Positions 32,501 through 42,000 of a stretch of DNA of 64,000 nt are shown here, one piece after another. The notes beneath the pieces were generated by a model, which was given only the letters and a program-made list of their open reading frames with translations, had not been told where the DNA came from and ran no database searches. Source of the DNA: Blattamonas nauphoetae (lineage: Eukaryota; Preaxostyla; Oxymonadida); assembly GCA_033064195.1 (NCBI GenBank), contig JARBJD010000005.1:558001-622000 (forward strand), written 5' to 3'. The position numbers were made by a program, and so were the translations under genes. How positions within the stretch are numbered: the stretch's first letter is position 1; every line of letters starts with the position of its first letter.

Positions 32501-34301
32501 TTCAACACTCCAGCCATCCCAGCTGCCAGCGTCGACTTCCCTCCTCCCACTTTTCCCGTGATGATCGTCAGCGTCCCTCGCTTCACTCGAATGTTCACGT
32601 TCTCCAGAATCCCTCTCTCTTCCTCCATCTCCTCCTCTTCTCCTTCCTTCTCTGTCTTCTCTTGTCTCGTCCTCTCACTGTTCTTCTCTCTTCCTCCCCA
32701 TTCGAATCTCCCGTTCTCAATCTCAACTGCAATCTCATCCTCCCCATCTTCCTCTCTCTCCTCCTTCGTCTCTTCCGCACTCAACAGAAAGTCCCGAATC
32801 CGTCTCTGCGCAACAAAGATCATCGACATCGATTTCAGCAGCTCAGGCAATCCATGCCCAGGTTGTGCAACTTGAGACACATACGCCAGCATCGGCATCA
32901 CTTCCGTCCCAAAGTCCTTCTGCGAGATCCCCCCTGCGTTGATCGCAACAACCATCGTCGTGAAACGCGCCAGGAACGGCAGTGCAGAGAGCACCGAATA
33001 CGTCAGTTGAGTGATGAACGTCAGCAAGAACACTGACTTCAGCTGCGCCTTCCTTCGCTCCTCAATCCGAGCGATAAACTCTCCTTCCGATGTCTGGCAT
33101 TTGATCGTTCGGATCCCTTCAATCGTTTCCTTTGTCACCTCGTTTCGAATGTCGTTGTGCTTGAAGTACGACGCCAGTGCGCGAGACAGCCCTTTCAGCA
33201 GCAGAATCTGGATCGGAACAATCACAGCAACTGTCGCAAGTGACATCAGTCCAATCACTCCCCAGTTCACACTCAGAATCACAAGTGGAACAATCATCTG
33301 GATCGGCACCAGGAGAAGCTGGAACGAGTCTGGCAGCAATTCTGCAATGTTCCGCGTGTCTGCAGCAATCAGAGACAGCAGTTGTCCGTTGTTCACTTCC
33401 TGAGACGCATTCAGGTCCAGTCGCATCGTCTTCCTGAAAATCAGCCCCGATAGGCCTCCTCGCACCTGCACTGCATAGTGGATCAGCAGATACTTCCCCC
33501 CACATTCCCAGCACTCCATGCACGAATGGAAACAGGATCAGTAAAACCCCTCCTGCCCATGGGAATGCTGCCGAGGCGTCGGTCTCCTTCTTTGATACCT
33601 GTGTCAACACAAGCGACATCATCAGCGGCTCCACAAAATGAACTGATGCACTGAAAAATATGGTTCTGAGAAAAGAAGGTGGGCATACTGTAACAGCAGG
33701 AAAAGCGCTCCAAGAGCCACACGCCATCCACCCATTGAACCGTATATTATCGCAAGAAGGGACGGTTTTCTAAATGATCTGAACAATACCGTTCAAGTGA
33801 AGAAACAAATAGCACATCAATAATGAAGATTTCAAACTGTTTTTTGTTCTCACAATTACTGTTTTCCAGGATTTCAGCATTGTATTTCATGGCTCGTTTG
33901 TTCCATGCTATCTGCGCTTTCTTGTAGTTTGTTTCTGTGTTGTCTTTAGAGCCAATTTTCCAAATATCCTTGTCTGTGACTGGTGTCACTCGGCAAACAA
34001 ATCTGAAGAAGAATAGCATCAACGCATTGCACAGGAAGCCACTTGATTCTTCTTTGTTATTTATTCTTGGGATTTCCTGTGGGACTTGGAATTTAAGGGA
34101 CTGGGAGAAATGGGAATCTTGATAATTGAGGTCTTGCGTACCATTGTTGTTGGTATTGTCGGGTAATAAGACCATCTTGGGGTCTTCTTCCTTGATAATA
34201 GACGTTAATTCTGGCATTCTTCCTTGATGATATACTGGTATCCTTGACTAGAAATGATCAGACCATAAAAAAGGAACGACAAATCGGACAATTTGGTGAT
34301 C
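29591..34301 (-). repeat. Left arm of the 14-kb palindromic block
   Basis: This arm is inverted and almost identical to the right arm (34385-34565 plus 39093-43620). The outer edge begins GATATAAATCC, mirrored as GGATTTATATC at 43620. The inner edge is GATC at 34301, mirrored at 34385. Through the transporter gene I see only two length differences and a handful of base changes, the latter near its 3' end. The outer ~170 bases are clearly more diverged (about 90% identical by eye). The arm carries a complete ABCC gene and keeps the uninterrupted sequence in which the right arm has the DIRS insertion. Confidence 0.93.
29767..34217 (-). CDS. ABCC/MRP-type ABC transporter, copy A
   Basis: Reads leftward: exon 1 33838-34217, intron 33770-33837 (68 nt, GTTTGA..TTTAG), exon 2 33689-33769, intron 33666-33688 (23 nt, GTATGC..CTCAG), exon 3 29767-33665. 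The expected product is 1452 residues. Order: ABCC linker (TPVTDKDIWKIGSKD), TMD1, NBD1 with Walker A GKVGGGKST (~523), VSGGQRRRLQLARA (~614) and YVLDEV. An acidic linker follows, then TMD2 and NBD2 with GRTGAGKSS (~1207), LSTGQRQLLWMAR (~1340) and IIILDEATGSVD. Family members export organic anions and conjugates across membranes; substrate unknown. A run of six G near 33500, where copy B has five, shifts the frame. As read, the gene is therefore broken after TMD1 begins, unless this is a homopolymer error. Confidence 0.93.
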
Positions 34302-34384
34302 TGCGACAACTTTGTATGGATACGTCTTGGTCAGTTTCAAGAAAGGTGGACACCACTCGCAGACGTTTAACATTCTGGACGACT
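34302..34384. other. Spacer at the centre of the palindrome
   Basis: 83 bases between the inner ends of the two arms, with no self-complementarity beyond the arms and no frame of note. It serves as the shared upstream region of the two outward-facing transporter genes, whose ATGs lie 85 bases either side of it. Any common promoter must be in the arms or here. Confidence 0.75.
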
Positions 34385-34586
34385 GATCACCAAATTGTCC
34401 GATTTGTCGTTCCTTTTTTATGGTCTGATCATTTCTAGTCAAGGATACCAGTATATCATCAAGGAAGAATGCCAGAATTAACGTCTATTATCAAGGAAGA
34501 AGACCCCAAGATGGTCTTATTACCCGACAATACCAACAACAATGGTACGCAAGACCTCAATTATCACGATAATGGCATTGAAAGAA

Positions 34587-34705
34587 GAGATGAAGAAATA
34601 TTGAGTATAATATCCGTGAATTGTTGTAATATCAAGCAATAATGACGCAATTATGAATGAAAACTGTTGTTTAATTGATAGAATCGATCAACCCCTTGTT
34701 ACTCC
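34587..34705 (+). repeat. Left inverted terminal repeat of the DIRS element
   Basis: 119 bases identical in inverted orientation to 38932-39050. The outermost 21 bases of the element (34566-34586) are not part of the repeat but are represented in the internal complementary region. Confidence 0.92.
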
Positions 34706-34734
34706 GTTGGGAGTTGAAAGAAGAGATGAAGTGA

Positions 34735-36375
34735 TTATGTTTGTCTTCTTCTGCCTTTCTTTTTGGTTCCTGTGGTGGGTGGTGGGACTAATATTTCTTC
34801 ATCTCTTCTTTCAATGCCATTATCGTGATCACTCTTCAGTGATCTCCGATTAATGGCCATCTCATTCCGAGATGAAGAAATATTGAGTGCGTTGGGAGAT
34901 TGGATTTGTTTCACATAGTGTTTCCTCATGACTCCAGATGTTGTGCTGAGCCGCGCTGCCCTTGCTACGTCGTCTTCGCCCCATCCTCTGTCAATCCGTT
35001 TCGAAATTCCTGCATGTTTGAGCGTATACGGCTTATACTGGTCTGTATCAATACCAGCTCTCCTCATGATCACGCCGGCCATCCTTGCTAAGTCTCCCCC
35101 GCTTCTCTCTTCTCCGTCTGATGAGCAGAGAAGCTGGCAATTGGGAGCGGTGGACTGCCTCCTGTCCAACTCGCCAAGCCAACTAGAGAGACGATTCCCT
35201 TCACTGAGACCATCCTGTCTGAGAGTTACCTTTTCCGGTTCGTCCCCTGTTTTCAACTTGGTTAGAAATGAGACGGTTGTTTCGTCAGAGATGGTGATCG
35301 ATTCCCGTCTGATCCTCGCTGCCTCTGTAAATCTGATCGCATGATGCAGAACCAGAATGATAGTCATAGCAGTCTGAACCTCCTCGTCAGAGATGTCCTT
35401 CCTGTTCAACCACATTCTATCCAATTCGACCTCCATCTTCGCAGCATCCCATGTATCCGAATATCTTGCTTGCTGGGGGTAGACTTTCTTCATCCCCTTC
35501 ATTGCAGCGGAGACGATCATGGACGCTCCAACCTGCCCCTTTCCAAGTAGCTGTGATAATGTTGACAGCGCGCTGCGATCTACATGTGGTGGTCTTTTCT
35601 TCTTATTCTTTGTCGATGCAATTTGCTCTGACAGATAATTCACAACGGTGACTTCATTAGTGTCTCTCCAGTCTCGACCGGTCTTGTCAGAATCAATAAT
35701 CCATTTCCTGATCGCTCCCGCGTATTGACGTTCCGTCGCATCGCTGATTCCAGCAAGAATCCAGATCATTGTATCTTTGCTGATTCCAATTTCCTCGGCT
35801 AGGCCCTCCCAGATCTCCCCAGCAAGAATGCTCGAAGGAGACCTGGGGGTCGGCTGCCCTTCGAAGCGATCATCCCTGGTCCCATCTGGGTGATTTGATC
35901 CGTCCTGCCCAGACAGATTGATGTTGTTGACATCTGGAGTAATTGATCCAGTCCCGGGACTGTCGACCAGTCTGGAATGATGAGGACTGTCATCGGACGG
36001 GCGTGATAAAGTTTGTTGATCACGCGCTGAATGAGTGGTATTGGTGGGAAGGCGTAAACACAATCTTCCGCCGTCCAATCCTGTAAGAGGGCATTTGTGC
36101 CCTGGGACTCTTCCTCCCTCATCAGACTCCAGTAGCGAGTCACCTTCCTGTTGCTTACAGATGCAAACGCGTCTATGGTTGGTCTGATGTGTAAACTGTT
36201 GATTAGTTGGGTGAAGACCTCCGTTTTGAGAGTGAAGTCTGATGCATCTCTCATTCTTGAGAGACGATCCGCAACTGAATTGTTTTCGCCGGCAATGTGC
36301 TCGGCCCAGAGGCGGCATTGAAAACGGTGTGCCTCGTTGAAGAGGGCTCTGAAGATTGTTAGTAGCGAGAGACAT
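34735..36375 (-). CDS. DIRS tyrosine recombinase
   Basis: A leftward frame whose C-terminal half has the tyrosine-recombinase pattern: an Arg in an AIRFTEAARIRR helix, a Lys-containing beta turn (FLTKLKTGDE), LKHAG in place of the usual HxxR box, and a final RKHYVKQ with the likely nucleophilic Tyr. The first ~150 codons overlap the polymerase region and may not be used. This enzyme replaces the integrase of LTR elements. Confidence 0.82.
   Translation of the reverse strand: MSLATNNLQSPLQRGTPFSMPPLGRAHCRRKQFSCGSSLKNERCIRLHSQNGGLHPTNQQFTHQTNHRRVCICKQQEGDSLLESDEGGRVPGHKCPLTGLDGGRLCLRLPTNTTHSARDQQTLSRPSDDSPHHSRLVDSPGTGSITPDVNNINLSGQDGSNHPDGTRDDRFEGQPTPRSPSSILAGEIWEGLAEEIGISKDTMIWILAGISDATERQYAGAIRKWIIDSDKTGRDWRDTNEVTVVNYLSEQIASTKNKKKRPPHVDRSALSTLSQLLGKGQVGASMIVSAAMKGMKKVYPQQARYSDTWDAAKMEVELDRMWLNRKDISDEEVQTAMTIILVLHHAIRFTEAARIRRESITISDETTVSFLTKLKTGDEPEKVTLRQDGLSEGNRLSSWLGELDRRQSTAPNCQLLCSSDGEERSGGDLARMAGVIMRRAGIDTDQYKPYTLKHAGISKRIDRGWGEDDVARAARLSTTSGVMRKHYVKQIQSPNALNISSSRNEMAINRRSLKSDHDNGIERRDEEILVPPPTTGTKKKGRRRQT
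34790..34889. repeat. Internal complementary region of the DIRS element
   Basis: 34790-34826 is the complement of the left outer end and 34830-34889 the complement of the right outer end. They meet at GAT (34827-34829). In DIRS1 this region is the template that completes the ends during circle formation before recombinase-mediated insertion. Confidence 0.92.
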
Positions 36376-37741
36376 GTGCTCTTGCGATTGATATTGACAC
36401 TACTGTAGTGTTGTCTGATATCACCAGGATATCGTCGCCTGGGATTATCTGATTTGCCGCAATCCCTTCCGTCAGACCCATCAGTACGGCTTGGGCTTCG
36501 CGATGGTTGCTTGTGTAGTCTTTCCCGTCGACGAAGTGATCTTGCCAGTGTCTGACAACCTTTCCTCTCTTCCACACAACGCCGACGCCCCACTCGCTGG
36601 CGTCGGTCGTCATGGAGACGGTGTGACAGAATGGTCTGATTGATCTTGACATTTGCTTCATGAGGTGTGAATCCCACCATGCGAGCTCTTCGAACACAAC
36701 TTCTGACATCAGGTCCATCTCTCCGTAACCACCCCTCGTGACTAGTGTCTCTTTCCATGCGACCATCTCGCGAGTATTGAAATGCGCGCGGTCGTCTGCA
36801 AATGCGAGCGCTTGAAGTTTGCCCACAAGAGATGCCATCGTGTGAGCCCTCGTCCTGACTCCTTTCTTGTGTTGTTGAATTCTCTCCCTGACCGTCTGTG
36901 CAATCTTCCTTCGTTTCGCTTCTTCCACGGCGACTGTCATTTCTATCGCATTCCACTCGAAGCCTAGATATTGTCCCACTTGTGTTGGCTCCATCCTTGA
37001 CTTCGCCGCGTTGATCGTGAAACCCAACCGACGAAGTTCCGCTGCTACTGCTCTTGCATTCCTTGCTGCAGAATCTCTTGAGCTGCCGAAGATTATGAAA
37101 TCGTCGAGGTAAGCCACAATTGGGAAGAGTGGGCGGAACTTCGCGATGATTGGGCGCATTATTTTCGTAAACGTCCTCGGTGCCGATGTTAAACCGAAGC
37201 AGAGAGTTGTTTGAACGTAATCTATCCCGTCGACCCTGAAGCCGAAGTACGGGATACTCTCCTTGTGAAGAGAAACGTGTAAATATGCGTGCGTGAGATC
37301 TAGAGTGCAAAACCATATTCCCCTGGTCATCGTCCTTGCCACCGTTGTGGCTCCCTCCATCTTGAAATGATGTTTGACGACGTGATCGTTTATCCCTCTG
37401 CAATCGAGGATCCTCCTCCAATCCCCGTCCCTCTTGGGGATCACGAATGTTGCACTGTATGCTTTTACCTCTCCATCTTCTGCCTTGCGAATGACCAGTT
37501 GACTTAACTCCTCTGTGAGCAGGAGCTGAAGAGCCTGGGTCTCCCTGACTCCCTGGTGAATTTCTACGGGGTACCCCGCGCTTGTCGGTGGGCCACTCTC
37601 GGACCATTCGACTTCCACGCCTTCTTTGATCAATTTTTCCAGATTGTACTCCCTCCACGCCTCTGCAAAGAACTTTGTTCTCCCACCCATGAGATGGGGT
37701 GAATCTTCCTTTCCTTCCTGATCTATTGCTTCTTCGACCAC
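35799..37741 (-). CDS. DIRS reverse transcriptase/RNase H region
   Basis: The upstream part has RT motifs (FVIPKRDGDWRRILDCRGIN, YLDDFIIFGSS with the YxDD box) followed by RNase H (MTTDASEWGVGVVWKRGK). The downstream part (EHIAGENNSVADRLSRM, then a conserved tail) is typical of DIRS polymerases. It overlaps both neighbouring coding regions, as is usual for the family. I treat it as one region and do not resolve its frames. Confidence 0.85.
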
Positions 37742-38901
37742 TTCCGTTGGCCTGGGGATGGTTGTCTCCGTGATGACATTCTCGAACCGTCGGGGCGTGG
37801 TTCGTTTCGTTGTTGGAATGCATTCTGAGATTGTTGTTGTCCTCTGGATTGATTGTACCGCCCCTGTGCGGGGCCCTCGCGAAAAAAGCGTTGTCGTCGT
37901 TGCCAGTCCTCTTTCCTCTCATCCAACCTCTTCCGAGTTTTCATTTTTAACTGGTCAATGTATTCCTGCTGTAACATCATCGATTCCTGCCGGGCACTAT
38001 CTTGCATCGGTGCGACATCTAATTTCATGACGTGAGCCAAGCGAGCATCGTACGTACGCTTCACAATCTCGCCTGCTTTAAGGGTCATCAATTCGACGAT
38101 GCGTGTCTTCTCCATATTGTCCGTGTGTTGTAATAAGGATCCAGTACCTAATTTTACGAGGTGGATAGCCTCCCTTTCGATGCCCTTCAGCGTATTGTTA
38201 AGCGGGTTTGGTCTCCGGCTCATGTTTTCCTTGACTGCGTCGGGATACATCGAGTATGACTCCCCGATGGCCGCCATCCGTTCTTTTATTTCATCTTCGT
38301 CCTCTGGGTTCCATGTAAAGGTTGGTAGTCTTCTGACCATCTCATTCAGTCCCTGAATTGCATATTCTTCATAATCCTCTGTGTCAGAACCATCTCTATC
38401 TCTGCGCTCCTCAAGGTCCCTTGCGTGTTCTTCCGTTGTTCCCCCCTCAGATGCCGGAGGATCAGCCCACCTGATTCGTTGGTGGTGCCGCAAGTTTTGG
38501 TACGGCGCGGGGGTGATTCGTCGGCCGGACTCCGGCCCCGGTGACACCGATCGAGAAAACGACGGAATATAAGGCGCTGCTGTTTGTTGCCCCTGGGCTG
38601 TGAGCCAAGTGCTCTCATGCGGAGCGAGTCGGAGCCATTCTTGAGAGTCTGCCCCAACAATCTTGTCAACAGCGGCGGACATTAACCGGGCAATATGAAA
38701 AAATGGTCCCAAGGCCAATTCTGCCCCTGGAGGCACAATAAACGTACCATAGCGCTGAAGCGTCTCCTGATCCCCGTCGTGGAGTGCTGAAAGCGCATTG
38801 GTGAATTCCTGTCGAAGGTTGAACAGATCGTTTATGTGCGGTCTTATCGTCTCCAAAGAGGCCTGTACCGCATCTATCTTACCCTGATTCGCGTCTGACA
38901 T
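37723..38901 (-). CDS. DIRS Gag-like protein
   Basis: 392 codons from ATG 38899-38901, the first leftward coding region, directly after the right terminal repeat. The body is helical (LETIRPHINDLFNLRQEF), with a charged middle and a basic Arg/Gln-rich end (RRFRE-type stretch, RQPSPGQRKWSKKQ) likely to bind nucleic acid. It overlaps the start of the polymerase region by 19 bases. Confidence 0.75.
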   Translation of the reverse strand: MSDANQGKIDAVQASLETIRPHINDLFNLRQEFTNALSALHDGDQETLQRYGTFIVPPGAELALGPFFHIARLMSAAVDKIVGADSQEWLRLAPHESTWLTAQGQQTAAPYIPSFSRSVSPGPESGRRITPAPYQNLRHHQRIRWADPPASEGGTTEEHARDLEERRDRDGSDTEDYEEYAIQGLNEMVRRLPTFTWNPEDEDEIKERMAAIGESYSMYPDAVKENMSRRPNPLNNTLKGIEREAIHLVKLGTGSLLQHTDNMEKTRIVELMTLKAGEIVKRTYDARLAHVMKLDVAPMQDSARQESMMLQQEYIDQLKMKTRKRLDERKEDWQRRQRFFREGPAQGRYNQSRGQQQSQNAFQQRNEPRPDGSRMSSRRQPSPGQRKWSKKQ

Positions 38902-38931
38902 TCAAGCTTGATATGTTGCTAACAATTTTTA

Positions 38932-39050
38932 GGAGTAACAAGGGGTTGATCGATTCTATCAATTAAACAACAGTTTTCATTCATAATTGCGTCATTATTG
39001 CTTGATATTACAACAATTCACGGATATTATACTCAATATTTCTTCATCTC
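38932..39050 (-). repeat. Right inverted terminal repeat of the DIRS element
   Basis: 119 bases, perfect inverted match to 34587-34705. The remaining 42 bases out to 39092 are unique to this end and are represented in the internal complementary region. Confidence 0.92.
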
Positions 39051-42000
39051 GGAATGAGATGGCCATTAATCGGAGATCACTGAAGAGTGATCAAGATTCC
39101 CATTTCTCCCAGTCCCTTAAATTCCAAGTCCCACAGGAAATCCCAAGAATAAATAACAAAGAAGAATCAAGTGGCTTCCTGTGCAATGCGTTGATGCTAT
39201 TCTTCTTCAGATTTGTTTGCCGAGTGACACCAGTCACAGACAAGGATATTTGGAAAATTGGCTCTAAAGACAACACAGAAACAAACTACAAGAAAGCGCA
39301 GATAGCATGGAACAAACGAGCCATGAAATACAATGCTGAAATCCTGGAAAACAGTAATTGTGAGAACAAAAAACAGTTTGAAATCTTCATTATTGATGTG
39401 CTATTTGTTTCTTCACTTGAACGGTATTGTTCAGATCATTTAGAAAACCGTCCCTTCTTGCGATAATATACGGTTCAATGGGTGGATGGCGTGTGGCTCT
39501 TGGAGCGCTTTTCCTGCTGTTACAGTATGCCCACCTTCTTTTCTCAGAACCATATTTTTCAGTGCATCAGTTCATTTTGTGGAGCCGCTGATGATGTCGC
39601 TTGTGTTGACACAGGTATCAAAGAAGGAGACCGACGCCTCGGCAGCATTCCCATGGGCAGGAGGGGTTTTACTGATCCTGTTTCCATTCGTGCATGGAGT
39701 GCTGGGAATGTGGGGGAAGTATCTGCTGATCCACTATGCAGTGCAGGTGCGAGGAGGCCTATCGGGGCTGATTTTCAGGAAGACGATGCGACTGGACCTG
39801 AATGCGTCTCAGGAAGTGAACAACGGACAACTGCTGTCTCTGATTGCTGCAGACACGCGGAACATTGCAGAATTGCTGCCAGACTCGTTCCAGCTTCTCC
39901 TGGTGCCGATCCAGATGATTGTTCCACTTGTGATTCTGAGTGTGAACTGGGGAGTGATTGGACTGATGTCACTTGCGACAGTTGCTGTGATTGTTCCGAT
40001 CCAGATTCTGCTGCTGAAAGGGCTGTCTCGCGCACTGGCGTCGTACTTCAAGCACAACGACATTCGAAACGAGGTGACAAAGGAAACGATTGAAGGGATC
40101 CGAACGATCAAATGCCAGACATCGGAAGGAGAGTTTATCGCTCGGATTGAGGAGCGAAGGAAGGCGCAGCTGAAGTCAGTGTTCTTGCTGACGTTCATCA
40201 CTCAACTGACGTATTCGGTGCTCTCTGCACTGCCGTTCCTGGCGCGTTTCACGACGATGGTTGTTGCGATCAACGCAGGGGGGATCTCGCAGAAGGACTT
40301 TGGGACGGAAGTGATGCCGATGCTGGCGTATGTGTCTCAAGTTGCACAACCTGGGCATGGATTGCCTGAGCTGCTGAAATCGATGTCGATGATCTTTGTT
40401 GCGCAGAGACGGATTCGGGACTTTCTGTTGAGTGCGGAAGAGACGAAGGAGGAGAGAGAGGAAGATGGGGAGGATGAGATTGCAGTTGAGATTGAGAACG
40501 GGAGATTCGAATGGGGAGGAAGAGAGAAGAACAGTGAGAGGACGAGACAAGAGAAGACAGAGAAGGAAGGAGAAGAGGAGGAGATGGAGGAAGAGAGAGG
40601 GATTCTGGAGAACGTGAACATTCGAGTGAAGCGAGGGACGCTGACGATCATCACGGGAAAAGTGGGAGGAGGGAAGTCGACGCTGGCAGCTGGGATGGCT
40701 GGAGTGTTGAAAGCGACGAAAGGACGAGTTCGGATCAATGGAAGAGTTGGATTCTGCCCGCAACAAGCGTGGCTGGCGAACACGACGATCTCGAAGAACA
40801 TCACGTTTGGGAAGGAGTTTGAGAAAGAGAAGTTCTGGGAGACGATTTCAGTGTGTGGACTGTGGAAAGACGTGAAGGATCTGGGAGGACACGAGGAGAC
40901 GGAGATTGGGGAAGGGGGGAAGAACGTGAGTGGAGGACAAAGAAGACGGCTGCAGCTTGCTCGAGCAGTGTATGCATGCAAAGATATTTACGTGCTGGAC
41001 GAGGTGTTGGGAGGGAGCGACGTGAAAGTGGAGAAAGAGGTGATGGAGAAATGTATTTGTGGGAAGCTTGGAGAGAAGACAGTGATTCTGGTGACGAAGA
41101 ACAAGAAATGGAAGAGACTTGCGGACAAAGTGATTCGCGTTGGAGATGGAGGAGTTGTGGAAGAGGAAGGAAAGGGAGACCGCAAAGTGAACGCGACGCC
41201 CTCGCACTCATCGTCATCACCATCAACGATTGCGCCGTCGCCACAGCAAGTTGGAGAGATTGCTGAGGGAAGAGAGATTTCGTCGGAAGAACTGGGCGAG
41301 GACGGAAACGAGGTGAATGGGGACGATGGAAGAGACGAGACGATGAACGAACCGGAATGCTGCCGAAACCACACATGTGAATCGGAATACTCGAAAGGGA
41401 ACGAGAACGAGGAGAACGAGATTGATTGGGAGGAAGAAGAGAGGATGAAGGCGGGAGCTCGGATGACAGAAGAGGAAGAGATGAACACGCACGGGGTTGG
41501 GGTGGGGACGTATTGGAAGTACGTGAAGTCGCTGCTGCCTTGGCCACTTGTGATTGTGTTGGTGGTGGCGATTGTGGGAGGGATCGGCCTTGAGTCGTTC
41601 GGACTGTATTGGCTGGGGTGATTGGGACGGAAAGTGAGATGGGGGGAGTGTCGTACGAGATGAAAGTGGGTCTGTCTGGAGTGATTGGAGCAGGTCTTCT
41701 TGTTGTGCTGGCCGTTCGTGCGGTGCTGATGGGATGTGGAGGAGCGCGGTCGGGACGGATTCTGCACCGAAAGATGGTGGAGTCGGTTGTTGGGGCGCCT
41801 TGTGTGTTCTTCGACCAAAACCCGTCTGGTCGGATTCTGAACCGGTTCACAGGGGACCTTGCTCAGATGGACACTCGGCTGGTGTCGGTGGTGGTTGGGG
41901 TTGTGGGTCTGTGGCTGAGCATGGTGGGGTCGATTGTGATCAACACGATTGACCACATTTGGTTTCTTGTGATTGGGCCGCCGATTCTGGTTGTGTTTGT

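Larger units (their letters stand above)
34566..39092 (-). mobile_element. DIRS1-type tyrosine-recombinase retroelement
   Basis: A 4527-bp insertion in exon 1 of the right-hand transporter copy; the left arm shows the empty site. Its three coding regions read leftward: Gag-like, reverse transcriptase/RNase H, and tyrosine recombinase. The ends carry 119-bp inverted terminal repeats. An internal complementary region at 34790-34889 joins the complements of both outer ends around the trinucleotide GAT, the same ATC/GAT found at both insertion borders. This arrangement, with no target duplication, is diagnostic of DIRS1-like elements. Identical terminal repeats and a sharp empty site mean a recent insertion. 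It looks nearly whole, with perhaps one break in the polymerase region. Confidence 0.93.

Noticed and set aside
29767-33500. Long antisense ORFs across both transporter copies (up to about 320 codons)
   Set aside because: They are Ser/Pro/Arg/His-rich shadows caused by codon composition of the transporter and occur mirrored in both copies.
34126-34565. A separate small inverted-repeat element around 34.3 kb
   Set aside because: Its arms are just the innermost ~180 bases of the big palindrome. The right one appears cut off because the DIRS element follows.
34566-39092. LTR retrotransposon
   Set aside because: There are inverted rather than direct terminal repeats, an internal complementary region, no target duplication, and a tyrosine recombinase instead of an integrase.
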